In this document: positions 5,418-14,055 of the stretch, one piece after another
Layout of the letters: each line of letters begins with the position of its first letter
Position numbering within the stretch: position 1 is the first letter of the stretch
Origin: Flemingiibacterium sp045579105
Lineage (GTDB): Bacteria; Bacillota; Clostridia; Oscillospirales; CAG-272
Reading direction: 5' to 3'
NCBI GenBank assembly: GCA_045579105.1
Contig: JAZNLM010000016.1
Location: 1-17,883 of the forward strand
Length of the DNA: 17,883 bases
Notes under the pieces: generated by a model
Told to the model about the DNA's origin: nothing
Seen by the model: the letters and a program-made list of their open reading frames with translations, nothing else
The model's database searches: none
Translations under genes and position numbers: made by a program

Positions 5418-7122
5418 TTTTACCTCGGAAAATCGTTTTTAAAATATTTTTTGCCGCATTGTCTTTCTTCTGAAACTGCGCATAAGCAGCCTTCAAAACT
5501 TGTGCATCATTTTCTTTATCAGTGAAGATTTCGACAAAAATAGGTTTCTCCGTCGTTTCGTTCATTCGAGCAAGCGCAAGCTCTAAATCTTTTTCATTTC
5601 TAACCGCAAAATACTCAAAGCCACGCGATTCTACCCAACCTTTCGCCACCGCATGATGACCTGCGGCAATATTCTGGTCCAACGTAGGTACATTGTTTAA
5701 CCCTACGGTATAATGGAAGAGCGTTGCCCCTTCATTATTATTTAAAATAATACGCATATTAGGGGACACGTAATGATTCCAAAGCGCGTTCATATCATAG
5801 AAAAAGCTCAAATCCCCAATCAACAAAAACGCTTTTTTATCATTATGGCATGCCATACCCATGTATGCAGATGCCGAACCGTCTATACCGTTTGCACCGC
5901 GGTTACAATACACCTCGATGGAAGGATCTATATCAAAATGTGAAACTAGGCGTACGCTCGTGCTGTTTGCAATATGAAATACGGAATCTTTTGGAAGCGC
6001 GTGTACCAGCTCTCTCGCTGCATAAAAATTAGAATAAGGCAGTTCAATTTTATCGAAATCCACCTTGGCAATTTCTTCCTTCCAACGTTTCAAATAGCGG
6101 GTATCCCCTTGTTCTGCACTGCCCGTCTCTACCATTTTTTTTAGAAAGGCAAGCGGATCAGCTTCAAACACTTCTTTGATACTGAATACAGGGTCTTGTA
6201 CTTTCCCTTCCGCATTCACTGCCCAATGTTCAAAACGCCCCTTACAACTCTTCAAATGGCTGCGCACATACGATAAATAACCACTATTTAAGGTAATTAC
6301 AATGTCTGGCAATAAATTATTTTTAAAATCTCCCGCATCAGTAACCCTTGAAAGCGCGAAAGTTGAAACCGTACCCTTGCAGTGCAAGTTCGCCAAAGGG
6401 TCTACCGCGATGACCGCGTCGTACATATCGGAAAACTTTTCTACAATTTTTATATCCTCATCAAGCAAAGACGGGGATTGACCGTACAAAACCAAAACCT
6501 TCTTTTCTTTTAACTGCTTTGCGTATGCACTCCAATCGTCGTAAAGATAATGCCTTTCAATCTTGCGAACTTTGGGCAATTCAGGCGTGTTAAACAACGC
6601 CAACCCCTTTTCAATGGGAATATTGATTTGTACGGGTGCTCCGCCATGATGATTCAATTCCAAAATAGCTTCATTGACCATTCTACCGCAGGTATATTCG
6701 TCTACGTCGTCTTTAATCATGGGAAGCTGCACGATTTTTCTTGTCACCTTTTCAAACCCGTCGGTTTGAGGCAACATTTGTTCCTCATCCTGATTGAGAT
6801 AATACGGGTTACGATCGGCGGAAATTACCAACAGAGGCAATTTTTGATAATAAGCTTCTGTGACCGCCGAATAGTAATTGCAAACTGCTGTTCCCGAAGT
6901 GCAACAAATGGCAACGGGCTCTCTATAACGCTGTATTAAACCAATCCCGAAAAATCCCGCGCTCCTTTCGTCAACAACCGAATATGTAACGAAGAATGGA
7001 TCGCTCTCCAAGGAATGCGCGATAGGAACGTTTCTATTTCCAGGAGACAATACCACTCTGCGAACGTTATGCTGTTTAAGCAAAGAAATTAAAATTTGTA
7101 CACTTTTAATATCCGAATACAT
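5410..7122 (-). CDS. MenD-family thiamine-diphosphate enzyme (SEPHCHC synthase-like) in a glycan operon
   Basis: A 570-residue full-length MenD homologue. Genuine MenD decarboxylates 2-oxoglutarate and adds the succinyl carbanion to isochorismate in menaquinone synthesis. Visible features are SPGNR with Arg30, Glu52 in DERSAGF (the cofactor-activating glutamate), TSGTAV (75-80), ADR (102-104), NSTSVR with Arg391, CNRGANGIDG with Arg408, and the metal/diphosphate motif GDLSFFYDMNAL (436-447) with NNN at 461-463. Arg391 and Arg408 align with E. coli MenD residues I recall as holding the 2-oxoglutarate-derived carboxylate. The SPGSRS and GANQ segments of ordinary MenD read SPGNRN and DEEQ here. 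No other menaquinone gene is nearby; the neighbours are glycosyltransferases, an SDR and a pyruvyl transferase. It starts at an ATG with GGAGG upstream. The fold is certain, but the acceptor is probably not isochorismate (inference). Confidence 0.9.
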   Translation of the reverse strand: MYSDIKSVQILISLLKQHNVRRVVLSPGNRNVPIAHSLESDPFFVTYSVVDERSAGFFGIGLIQRYREPVAICCTSGTAVCNYYSAVTEAYYQKLPLLVISADRNPYYLNQDEEQMLPQTDGFEKVTRKIVQLPMIKDDVDEYTCGRMVNEAILELNHHGGAPVQINIPIEKGLALFNTPELPKVRKIERHYLYDDWSAYAKQLKEKKVLVLYGQSPSLLDEDIKIVEKFSDMYDAVIAVDPLANLHCKGTVSTFALSRVTDAGDFKNNLLPDIVITLNSGYLSYVRSHLKSCKGRFEHWAVNAEGKVQDPVFSIKEVFEADPLAFLKKMVETGSAEQGDTRYLKRWKEEIAKVDFDKIELPYSNFYAARELVHALPKDSVFHIANSTSVRLVSHFDIDPSIEVYCNRGANGIDGSASAYMGMACHNDKKAFLLIGDLSFFYDMNALWNHYVSPNMRIILNNNEGATLFHYTVGLNNVPTLDQNIAAGHHAVAKGWVESRGFEYFAVRNEKDLELALARMNETTEKPIFVEIFTDKENDAQVLKAAYAQFQKKDNAAKNILKTIFRGKNA

Positions 7123-7132
7123 AGCTCCTCCG

Positions 7133-8200
7133 CTACTTATTTTTCATCAATTCTTTATATTGTTTTGTTCTTGCTGCATAGCGCTTTTTAGAAAGCATAT
7201 AGAATACAAGCGGCAGCCTTAACTTAAAACAGATCGTATACAGCTTATATATACGCCCCATGCGCATTGTATCCAACTCCTTCCAACCGCAAATTTCTTT
7301 GGATTCTTTCATAATTTGCCGAATCGTAGCAATACGCTCTCTTAATTTCCGAACGTTATTCGGTTTTGTTTCATTGTCGGCACATTCGAATGCCGTTAAT
7401 GCCGCGCGCAAACGCATCTGCCCGCTAAAATCATACGCCGAATAATTCTCAACAACTTCTTTAAGATATTCCACCCAAGGCTTTAACAACCCCCACATAT
7501 TTTTGGTATATCCCTTGGACAGCGATTCAAAATTCATTCGGTTGTGATATAAGTATCTATCCCCCAAATAATAGTAACTATTCGCATGAATCGTACACTC
7601 AAAAGTAAACGGCAAGTCTTGACAACGACGGAAGCGCGGATCAAAACGAATGTTGTGTTCTTCTATCAACGACCTGCGATAAATGCGCAACCAGTTGCAC
7701 CAGCGTAGCGTACATTCGCTCTTGTTTTCATCAAATCCAGCTAAAACACGAGGAAAAATCGTTTTTTCCATACCTACTCTATCGTAAAATCCAGGCTTAA
7801 AATAGATTTGTTCTTTCTTCGATTCATCACGATAAGTATTACAAAATACAATGTCCGCACCATGTTCTTTTGCCTTTCCGTACATTTCTTCGTACATAGA
7901 AAGCTCCAACCAATCATCTGAATCGACAAAACCGATATATTCGCCCTTTGCGATATTAAGACCTGCTTGTCTAGCTGCGGCAAGCCCTGCGTTTTTTTGA
8001 TTGATTAGAACAACACGATTGTCCGACGCAACATACTTATTACATATCTCGTCCGAACCGTCCGTCGAGCCGTCATTTACCAAAATGATTTCAATCTCTT
8101 TTAACGTTTGATGAATAATTGTGTCTAAACATTGTTCCAAATATTCTTTTACGTTATAAACGGGAACGATTACGCTCACTGCAATTTGATTGCTTTCCAC
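7133..8200 (-). CDS. GT2 (GT-A fold) glycosyltransferase
   Basis: A 355-residue inverting family-2 glycosyltransferase, which should transfer one sugar from an NDP-donor to the growing lipid-linked repeat unit on the inner membrane face. The GT-A domain is classic: VSVIVPVYNVKEYLEQCL (8-25), VNDGSTDGS (41-49), KNAGLAAAR (69-77) and the metal-binding DSDD (93-96). The C-terminal ~120 residues are basic and probably touch the membrane or acceptor. The start is GTG at 8200, directly abutting the previous stop, with AAGGAG six bases before it. It is followed after 10 bp by the MenD-like gene. Donor and linkage cannot be read from the sequence. Confidence 0.9.
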   Translation of the reverse strand: MESNQIAVSVIVPVYNVKEYLEQCLDTIIHQTLKEIEIILVNDGSTDGSDEICNKYVASDNRVVLINQKNAGLAAARQAGLNIAKGEYIGFVDSDDWLELSMYEEMYGKAKEHGADIVFCNTYRDESKKEQIYFKPGFYDRVGMEKTIFPRVLAGFDENKSECTLRWCNWLRIYRRSLIEEHNIRFDPRFRRCQDLPFTFECTIHANSYYYLGDRYLYHNRMNFESLSKGYTKNMWGLLKPWVEYLKEVVENYSAYDFSGQMRLRAALTAFECADNETKPNNVRKLRERIATIRQIMKESKEICGWKELDTMRMGRIYKLYTICFKLRLPLVFYMLSKKRYAARTKQYKELMKNK

Positions 8201-9319
8201 TTATCTCTCCTTCTTATCCAACCCTTGAAACAGCGTTTCATATTGCACAATTTTCTTATCATTGCTTAACAGTTCTTCTGGCATACCGTTCATATTTAAC
8301 GGTTTTATCATATCGGGATTTTTCAATATTTCACGCATTTTTTGCAAAATAGAGTTTTCATTATTTTCGACTATATAGCCATTGTATCCATCACAAAGCT
8401 GTTCGTCTATCCCTGAAAATTGAGTTGCAAGAACAGGCTTTTGAAGCATTTTTGCCTCGTTCACAACGCCACACAAGCCTTCATAATAAGACAAAACCGC
8501 CACCAGATCCGCTCCTTTATAATAAATAAACGGATTGTTTGTTTCCCCGCACAATATCATCACTTGCGACAAGTTTGCCGCTTCGATCTGTTTTTCTAAT
8601 GCTTGGCGATCGGGACCATTCCCAACAATATACCAACGAAACATATCGCCAAACTCTTCATGCAAGTTTTTACAAACACGAACCATTCGAAACAACCCTT
8701 TTGCTTTATCCGCAAGACGGCAAACGGTCAAAACGCGAAATTTTTCTTCCCCGTCCAACATAATTTGCGGAATCTCACCGATTTCGTTTGGAATATCTGG
8801 CAATATATTATAAATCGTCAATGCTCGATCGGCATATTGCGGATAGCATTTACAAAATGACTGCGTAGTATATTTAGAAACTCCGATATACGCATCAAAT
8901 TTCGTCCCAAACCGTTCCATGTAAAGTGCCGTTTTTCCATACCCGCCAGTTTTTTCAACGTCGTTTCTAAGCAGCTGATAATACTGTTTGGCGTGGAGAT
9001 TGCGGAATAAAATTTTAGGATCATATCCAAACAAACCGTTTATAACAATATCGTACTTTTCTTTTTTTAAGTTTTTTTTACGAAAAAAACATTTGACCGT
9101 CTCAACAATTTGCGTAAGTTTTTTAATTTTGTTTCCTTTTACCTTTTTTAAATGGATTAGACGAATTCTCGTGTTTAATTCATTTTCTAACGTACCGCCG
9201 CTCCAACGTAGCAACAAAGTAACATCATGCCCTTTTTCAGCCAGCTTATTTAAAAGACGCACAGTGGATCGCTCTGCCCCGCCTATATTCAGTTGACTAT
9301 AATAATATAGAATCTTCAT
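8201..9319 (-). CDS. GT4 (GT-B fold) glycosyltransferase
   Basis: A 372-residue family-4 retaining glycosyltransferase. It starts MKILYYYSQLNIGGAERS, a common GT4 N-terminus with the acceptor-domain GGAE loop. It has VCRLADKAKGL at the start of the donor domain, and an EX7E motif in EGLCGVVNE followed by KPVLAT, typical of nucleotide-sugar binding. I prefer the ATG at 9319 to an in-frame GTG at 9325: AGGG lies five bases before the ATG, and the beta strand MKILYYY then starts the protein. The previous stop ends at 9327. The protein should act in the cytosol on an undecaprenyl-linked intermediate. Donor specificity is unknown. Confidence 0.9.
   Translation of the reverse strand: MKILYYYSQLNIGGAERSTVRLLNKLAEKGHDVTLLLRWSGGTLENELNTRIRLIHLKKVKGNKIKKLTQIVETVKCFFRKKNLKKEKYDIVINGLFGYDPKILFRNLHAKQYYQLLRNDVEKTGGYGKTALYMERFGTKFDAYIGVSKYTTQSFCKCYPQYADRALTIYNILPDIPNEIGEIPQIMLDGEEKFRVLTVCRLADKAKGLFRMVRVCKNLHEEFGDMFRWYIVGNGPDRQALEKQIEAANLSQVMILCGETNNPFIYYKGADLVAVLSYYEGLCGVVNEAKMLQKPVLATQFSGIDEQLCDGYNGYIVENNENSILQKMREILKNPDMIKPLNMNGMPEELLSNDKKIVQYETLFQGLDKKER
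8207..8212 (-). promoter_or_regulatory. Ribosome binding site that fixes a GTG start
   Basis: AAGGAG on the minus strand lies six bases before the GTG at 8200, inside the end of the preceding GT4 gene. It is a near-perfect Shine-Dalgarno site and justifies the GTG start of the GT2 gene, whose first residues MESNQIAVSVIVPVYN have the expected distance to the first beta strand. Confidence 0.8.
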
Positions 9320-9326
9320 GGACACC

Positions 9327-10517
9327 CTACTTTACTTCATTTAAAAAATCTACTATGCGCTGCGTTTGTACCGCTGCGGATTTTTTTTCTTTAACAAAAC
9401 GGAAGGCTTCTTTTGCTTTTTCCAAACGAACCGCAAGCGGAATATCTAAAACCGCATCCAAATCATTTGCTAAACTTTCCGCATTCGTTGCATCACAGGT
9501 ATAACAGTATTGGTAATACTCTTCTGGAATCCCTTCAAGCTTTGTTAACACCGATGGAGTTCCTGATGCGAAATATTCAAAAGTTTTGGACGGGAAAGAA
9601 TATCTTGTTAATAAATGATCTGCTTTTCTAGGATTAATCAAAAGCGTTGCCTCGCGCTCCATACGCAAAATTTCATCATTTGGCAAGCTTCCCAAGTATT
9701 TTATGCGATCGCATTTTTGTGTGTATTCTTGCAATCTCTCTAACATATTGCCACTACCGCACAATACCAACTCAACGTTTATATGGTTCATCCGTACAAA
9801 CGCTTTTAAAAGCGTTTCTATCCCATTTTCAGGAATCAAATAACCCGCATAAAAGATTTGTTCCTTTCTCGCGCTTTGATTGATTTGCTCTTCCGTAATA
9901 CGGATGTCCGGCAAGCCTTCCACAACAATATACGGCTTCTTACGCGGATTGGTTTTTTCGTTCATATATTTAGAGAAAAATACGTACCCATCCATTCGGT
10001 TGTTCAGCATTGTATTCATTGTCTTTTTAAGCCACCGCTGAAATTTCCCGCCCGTCAATATCCGATATTGCGGAATCTCCGAACAAATAGTGACGATTTT
10101 CACTTTTTTCTTTCCAAACAAGAAAGGATATAACAAAACCAAATTGGTTGCATACGTCAAAACAATGCGTTCTTCCCCTTTTGTATCGCGCAACCATTTC
10201 TTAACTTGTTTTTTTATCTCTTTAAAAGCCGACAAACTCGGGATAGTTCCCCCGCGCTTTTTCCAAACGTATTGTAAATCCATTCCACAAAAAGAGTCTG
10301 TTTCACGTCTTACCATTGATGCTTCCATATACGATAGAATGGATACCACTTTAACGTTCGACGGCTCTACGATTTTCGGCAAATTACTCAATAGCTGGGT
10401 TTCATACTTATGCGCGGCAATCGAAAAGTCTTTATCCGCGCGTGAAAGCTCTAAAAACAATTCTTCCGTACAAAAATAGCCCAAGTATAAAATTTTTAAA
10501 TCTTCAACCCCTTTCAT
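9327..10517 (-). CDS. GT4-like (GT-B fold) glycosyltransferase
   Basis: A 396-residue GT-B glycosyltransferase. The donor domain shows FYAGYLIPENGIETLLKAF (222-240), LCGSGN (252-257), YLGSLPNDEI (274-283) and SFPSKTFEYFASGTPSV (307-323), the region that contacts the nucleotide sugar. In place of a full EX7E motif it has the SKxFEYxASGxP form seen in a GT4 subgroup. The N-terminus (KILYLGYFCTEELF) has drifted further than its neighbours. The ATG at 10517 forms an ATGA overlap with the polymerase stop and has AAAGGA eight bases upstream, so translation is coupled. It should add a sugar in the cytoplasm; the donor is unknown. Confidence 0.87.
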   Translation of the reverse strand: MKGVEDLKILYLGYFCTEELFLELSRADKDFSIAAHKYETQLLSNLPKIVEPSNVKVVSILSYMEASMVRRETDSFCGMDLQYVWKKRGGTIPSLSAFKEIKKQVKKWLRDTKGEERIVLTYATNLVLLYPFLFGKKKVKIVTICSEIPQYRILTGGKFQRWLKKTMNTMLNNRMDGYVFFSKYMNEKTNPRKKPYIVVEGLPDIRITEEQINQSARKEQIFYAGYLIPENGIETLLKAFVRMNHINVELVLCGSGNMLERLQEYTQKCDRIKYLGSLPNDEILRMEREATLLINPRKADHLLTRYSFPSKTFEYFASGTPSVLTKLEGIPEEYYQYCYTCDATNAESLANDLDAVLDIPLAVRLEKAKEAFRFVKEKKSAAVQTQRIVDFLNEVK

Positions 10518-11770
10518 TTTATCATTCCTTTAATGGGTTTTGTTCGCAACTCGTCTTTCAATCCATGGTTGTCCGAAATGTATATAATATAAGGGAAAAA
10601 CAAATATAAGGCTATACACAACTCTTGAGAATAAGGGTCGAAAATCGAAAAGACAATAACAACAATCATTAAAATTTTTACGTGTTGTACACTTTTGTTT
10701 TTATATATCTCAAAAGGATGTATCCACAAGAGATAAAAATATAACCCCGCGATCAACCAACCGTATTTACCGATCATATCGAGCAGGGCTGAATGTCCGC
10801 CGCCGCCTCTTTCTCCGCAAATAAACGAACCTATAATGGGATATTTATACAATAACTCCAAAGAGGCTTGATAGTTAGAGAATCGTCCATCTACCGTAAT
10901 ACCGCTGGCATCACCAGCCAAGAATAACTCCTTAAACTCGGCAATTTTTTGGTCATAAACAGGATTGCCTCCAAGCACGACTGACAGAAAATTAAACAAT
11001 CCTTCTACGATCTCTTGATAAAATATAGTAAACACAGCTATGACCGCTATAAAAAATACGACTCGGAAAACAGTTAGCTTTTGAAATAGGATTACCAAAC
11101 CGCATCCTAAAAGCAAACAAAAATTAGCGATCATATATCCCGACATTGCCGTCATCACGACGATTGCGATAAATGCAATTAAAAACATAGCATCCATAAA
11201 AGGCGTCAGCTTTATTTTCTTTAACATTTTATACAATAACATTGGTGCAATTAAAACACACATATAAACGTATCCGTACAACCCAACGTTTCTATTTTTT
11301 TCAAAACGCCCTTCTAACCATTCGGAATTTGCGATACGTGCGGCATAAGGATCTTCAATAACAGCCGCTATCGTAGTGGTACAAAACACAACTATCGCCA
11401 ACAAGCAAACGCCTATTAATAGCTGAACAAAATCCTTATCCGTCTTCATATAATACGTCGCCATCGCACCGCATACCAACATAATGATAAATTGCAAATT
11501 TCTTGTAATAGCCGTAGTAATGGAATATACCCCTAAACTCCATATAAGCATGAAACCCACACAAAGAGCCCCTAGGAACAAGTATTTTCCCAAGTTGTTT
11601 AATAGCGTTGTGTCGGTTAGCATCACCAACAACAGCCATAAGCCGGCACAACCCACAGCTAGCAAACGATATATAGTGCCTACCTGTATCGGTGGAATAA
11701 ATATCCACAAAATAACATATAGCGCACAAATTTTTTCAAGATTCAATTTATTCAATATCTTGCTGAGCAC
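10514..11770 (-). CDS. wzy: Wzy-type polysaccharide polymerase (O-antigen polymerase/ligase family)
   Basis: A 418-residue very hydrophobic protein with about ten membrane segments spread over residues 15-400 and a large polar loop at roughly 268-330. Near the end of that loop is RGGGGHSALLDMIGKYG (321-337), which fits the H-[ST]-x-LLDxxGxYG-type signature of Wzy/WaaL-like enzymes. It is expected to join lipid-linked repeat units on the outer face of the membrane. The start is GTG at 11770, inside the end of the 37-codon small ORF; AAGGA lies about 11 bases upstream. It is the only polymerase candidate in the operon, and no flippase accompanies it. A ligase role is possible but less likely given the repeat-unit glycosyltransferases around it. 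As usual for Wzy, identification rests on topology and one motif. Confidence 0.82.
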   Translation of the reverse strand: MLSKILNKLNLEKICALYVILWIFIPPIQVGTIYRLLAVGCAGLWLLLVMLTDTTLLNNLGKYLFLGALCVGFMLIWSLGVYSITTAITRNLQFIIMLVCGAMATYYMKTDKDFVQLLIGVCLLAIVVFCTTTIAAVIEDPYAARIANSEWLEGRFEKNRNVGLYGYVYMCVLIAPMLLYKMLKKIKLTPFMDAMFLIAFIAIVVMTAMSGYMIANFCLLLGCGLVILFQKLTVFRVVFFIAVIAVFTIFYQEIVEGLFNFLSVVLGGNPVYDQKIAEFKELFLAGDASGITVDGRFSNYQASLELLYKYPIIGSFICGERGGGGHSALLDMIGKYGWLIAGLYFYLLWIHPFEIYKNKSVQHVKILMIVVIVFSIFDPYSQELCIALYLFFPYIIYISDNHGLKDELRTKPIKGMIK

Positions 11771-11861
11771 TTTCCACTTCTTCCTTCTTTTGAGAATTCT
11801 TCTTTGAGAATAAATCTTTTATACGCTCCAACAGATAAATCCAGCTTTTATCTTTACTCAT
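11748..11861 (-). CDS. Small 37-residue protein between the GNT-I-like gene and wzy
   Basis: An open frame of 37 codons fills the only gap in this part of the operon. It starts at ATG 11861 in an ATGA overlap with the upstream gene's stop and ends with TAA at 11748, overlapping the GTG start of wzy by 23 bp. The product begins MSKDKSWIYLLERIKDLF and continues with a Lys/Glu-rich tail (SKKNSQKKEEVESAQQDIE). The first half could form an amphipathic helix (W7, I8, L10, L11, I14, L17, F18) and the second a charged helix. Its own Shine-Dalgarno site is poor (AAAGG about 13 bases upstream), so it would rely on coupling. I do not recognise a family. It might be a small membrane-surface protein, or only a leader that couples translation of wzy. 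Confidence 0.6.
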   Translation of the reverse strand: MSKDKSWIYLLERIKDLFSKKNSQKKEEVESAQQDIE

Positions 11862-12787
11862 GTTTTCTTAAAAACCTTTCGCCAAAGCCAATCTACTGCT
11901 TCCAAAAATTTCACTCTGTATTGAGCCTTAAAATCACGCATTACGCGTTTATCTGATTCAACGTTCTCTAATCTAATATTTCGCTGACCGTCCAAACGGG
12001 AATAATCCACTTGCTTCCCTGTATTTTGACAATGTGTACCGCTACCATCTTCACCAATATTTAATGTCAACGTTTCTTTGGGGTATATCGCATACTTGTC
12101 TTGTTTTGATTGTGCATAACAAAACCGCACCGCCCAAGAATCTCTTTCTCCTCGCATTTGATGACGCAACATTCTATACAAATCGTTGCCGCCTCGATTG
12201 AACTGTCTGCGTTTCTTCCACGATTTTTTCAATTCGTCAAAATCTTTCACTTCCCAGTCAATGCTTTCCCATCGATCTCTCCAACACCCCCAAGCTTGAC
12301 TACACGAACGATAGCTCAAATAAATATCGTGGGGATATTTTCTCAATGTTTTCAATGGATATGTAAAGCCTGCGATCGAAAAAATCCGTTCATCCTTTTC
12401 GAACTTTTCCAAACAGTTATTCATATAGATAAGAAAGTACGGATTGGTAATTACGTCATCTTCAACCACAATACATCTACCGTATTTGGACATCACTTCT
12501 CCAACGCCCGTAATGATAGATTTTGCCAAGCCTTTGTTCTTTTCAGAGATGTTTAAAGTTACCGAGCGAAATCGCCCTAAGCTTTTCTCTTTCGTTATCA
12601 ATTCAACGACCTGTCTATTTTTCGCCACTGCGCTTTCCTTTTTAGGTCCATCGCAAAAAATAATCAAGTCACTGTCTTTTGCCAAATCATTTTTCGCCAA
12701 GGCATTTAATGACTTCTCCGCATGATCAGGACGTGCATATACAAATAAAATAATCGGAGCGCACTTGCCTGTTTTTACATTTTCCAT
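11858..12787 (-). CDS. GNT-I/GT2-like (GT-A fold) glycosyltransferase
   Basis: A 309-residue GT-A glycosyltransferase of the type related to eukaryotic GNT-I. Its N-terminal strand is PIILFVYARPDHAEKSL (11-27), then FCDGPK (44-49), NKGLAKSIITGV (84-95) and the metal-binding VVEDDV (107-112). Later, SQAWGCWRDRW (about 163-173) and RDSWAVRF resemble the acceptor side of this family, and ETLTLNIGEDGSGTH gives a late histidine that may bind metal. The start ATG at 12787 lies two bases past the previous stop with AGAGG five bases upstream. Its stop forms ATGA with the next small ORF. It should extend the lipid-linked repeat unit; the donor is unknown. Confidence 0.85.
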   Translation of the reverse strand: MENVKTGKCAPIILFVYARPDHAEKSLNALAKNDLAKDSDLIIFCDGPKKESAVAKNRQVVELITKEKSLGRFRSVTLNISEKNKGLAKSIITGVGEVMSKYGRCIVVEDDVITNPYFLIYMNNCLEKFEKDERIFSIAGFTYPLKTLRKYPHDIYLSYRSCSQAWGCWRDRWESIDWEVKDFDELKKSWKKRRQFNRGGNDLYRMLRHQMRGERDSWAVRFCYAQSKQDKYAIYPKETLTLNIGEDGSGTHCQNTGKQVDYSRLDGQRNIRLENVESDKRVMRDFKAQYRVKFLEAVDWLWRKVFKKT

Positions 12788-12789
12788 AT

Positions 12790-14046
12790 TTACCTCTTAT
12801 AGCGCTCTTGCATATCGGCGTAAATCTCTTTATACCGCAAATACACTTGCTCAAACGTTTCAAATCGTTTTGCTCTTTCCGCGGCATTTTTAGACAAACT
12901 TAATGCCAATTCATCATTTTGCCAAATACGGTCAATCTCATATGCAAGAATCTCTGCTTCTTCAAATCTATAAAACAAAGCTTCTTTGCCTTCTTGGGCA
13001 AATTGCATAGCCCCACCCACGTAAGAACATACGCAAGGCACGCCTAAATACATTGCTTCCATCATGCTGTTCGGTCCATTCTCAATAAACGACGATAATA
13101 CGAACGTGTGCGACGATTTTAAAGTATTTATCATGCCGTGAACGTCCTGCGGACCAAGCGCTTCTATTGCATCCAATACGCCTAATTTTTTTGCTTTTTT
13201 GTACAAATAATAAGGATACCCAACTTTCCGCTTCTTCGCCAATACGTTATGTCCAACAACACGAAGTTTGGCATCAGGATACTTTTTTCTCAACAATGCC
13301 AACGCCTCTATCGCTTTATGCATCCCCTTCAAAGGCACCGCCATACTGCTGACCATAATCGTATGTTTATCACATTTTTCTAAATCCCAGCTGTATTGAG
13401 AAAACTCTTTGCGAATTGCATAATCAACCTTATAGTAGCCTATATTAGGATTCATCATTTTGGAATAGGTATAATCCCAGCGTGTACAGCCGACTACCGC
13501 ATCCATTTGTTGCATTTGACGAAGCTCCGATTTTGCTCGCCACTTATTTCTAGCGTGTTGCAATTTCATTGGAAGATATCGTCTAATATTCCACGGCATA
13601 AAACAGCCAAACCAAGACGGCATTTGTATGCCACCATAAAAATAATCGGCGTTAATTTTCGATATTAAGCCTTGGATAGACGAAAGTTTCGGTTTGTTCG
13701 ATTGTTCAACGAAACTTAACATCCCCGCAAACTCACTGCCATGCAAGTGAATAATATCTGGATCGATTTTTTTCAAGAGCTCCTTGCAATAAGCCCTATG
13801 TTTTTTCCCTGGATTTTTCATACGATCCATATACGTTTCGGGAATCAGGTAGTATTCAATTCCAGGCAAAGATTTATGAAGAACGTCTTTTCCCGTCCAC
13901 GGAGAAACGATGGATAATTCAATTTCAGGATCATCCGCCAATAACCGAGCCGGCTCTTCCAACCAACCACCGCCAATACCCGCAGGCTTCCCCATTGCTT
14001 GTAACATAATGGGCATAATTCCATGTGTAACCCATAAAACTTTCAT
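12790..14046 (-). CDS. GT4 (GT-B fold) glycosyltransferase
   Basis: A 418-residue family-4 glycosyltransferase. The N-terminal half shows MKVLWVTHGIMP and a GGGWLEEPARLL segment typical of GT4 enzymes, and DIIHLHGSEF (97-106). The donor domain has AVPLKGMHKAIEAL (236-249) and the EX7E motif E322-E330 in IENGPNSMME followed by GVPCVCSYVGG. The start ATG at 14046 is nine bases past the previous stop with AGGGG nearby. It probably adds the second or third sugar of the repeat unit, being the fourth gene after the initiating transferase. Donor and linkage are not deducible. Confidence 0.9.
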   Translation of the reverse strand: MKVLWVTHGIMPIMLQAMGKPAGIGGGWLEEPARLLADDPEIELSIVSPWTGKDVLHKSLPGIEYYLIPETYMDRMKNPGKKHRAYCKELLKKIDPDIIHLHGSEFAGMLSFVEQSNKPKLSSIQGLISKINADYFYGGIQMPSWFGCFMPWNIRRYLPMKLQHARNKWRAKSELRQMQQMDAVVGCTRWDYTYSKMMNPNIGYYKVDYAIRKEFSQYSWDLEKCDKHTIMVSSMAVPLKGMHKAIEALALLRKKYPDAKLRVVGHNVLAKKRKVGYPYYLYKKAKKLGVLDAIEALGPQDVHGMINTLKSSHTFVLSSFIENGPNSMMEAMYLGVPCVCSYVGGAMQFAQEGKEALFYRFEEAEILAYEIDRIWQNDELALSLSKNAAERAKRFETFEQVYLRYKEIYADMQERYKR

Positions 14047-14055
14047 ACTATTCCC

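Noticed and set aside
5410..7122. Calling this gene plain menD of menaquinone synthesis
   Set aside because: No men gene is nearby, the gene is embedded in and coupled to a glycan operon, and acceptor-side motifs differ from ordinary MenD. The possibility is kept open in the findings.
12110..12556. A 148-codon plus-strand frame inside the GNT-I-like gene
   Set aside because: Antisense shadow without ribosome binding site or recognisable domain.
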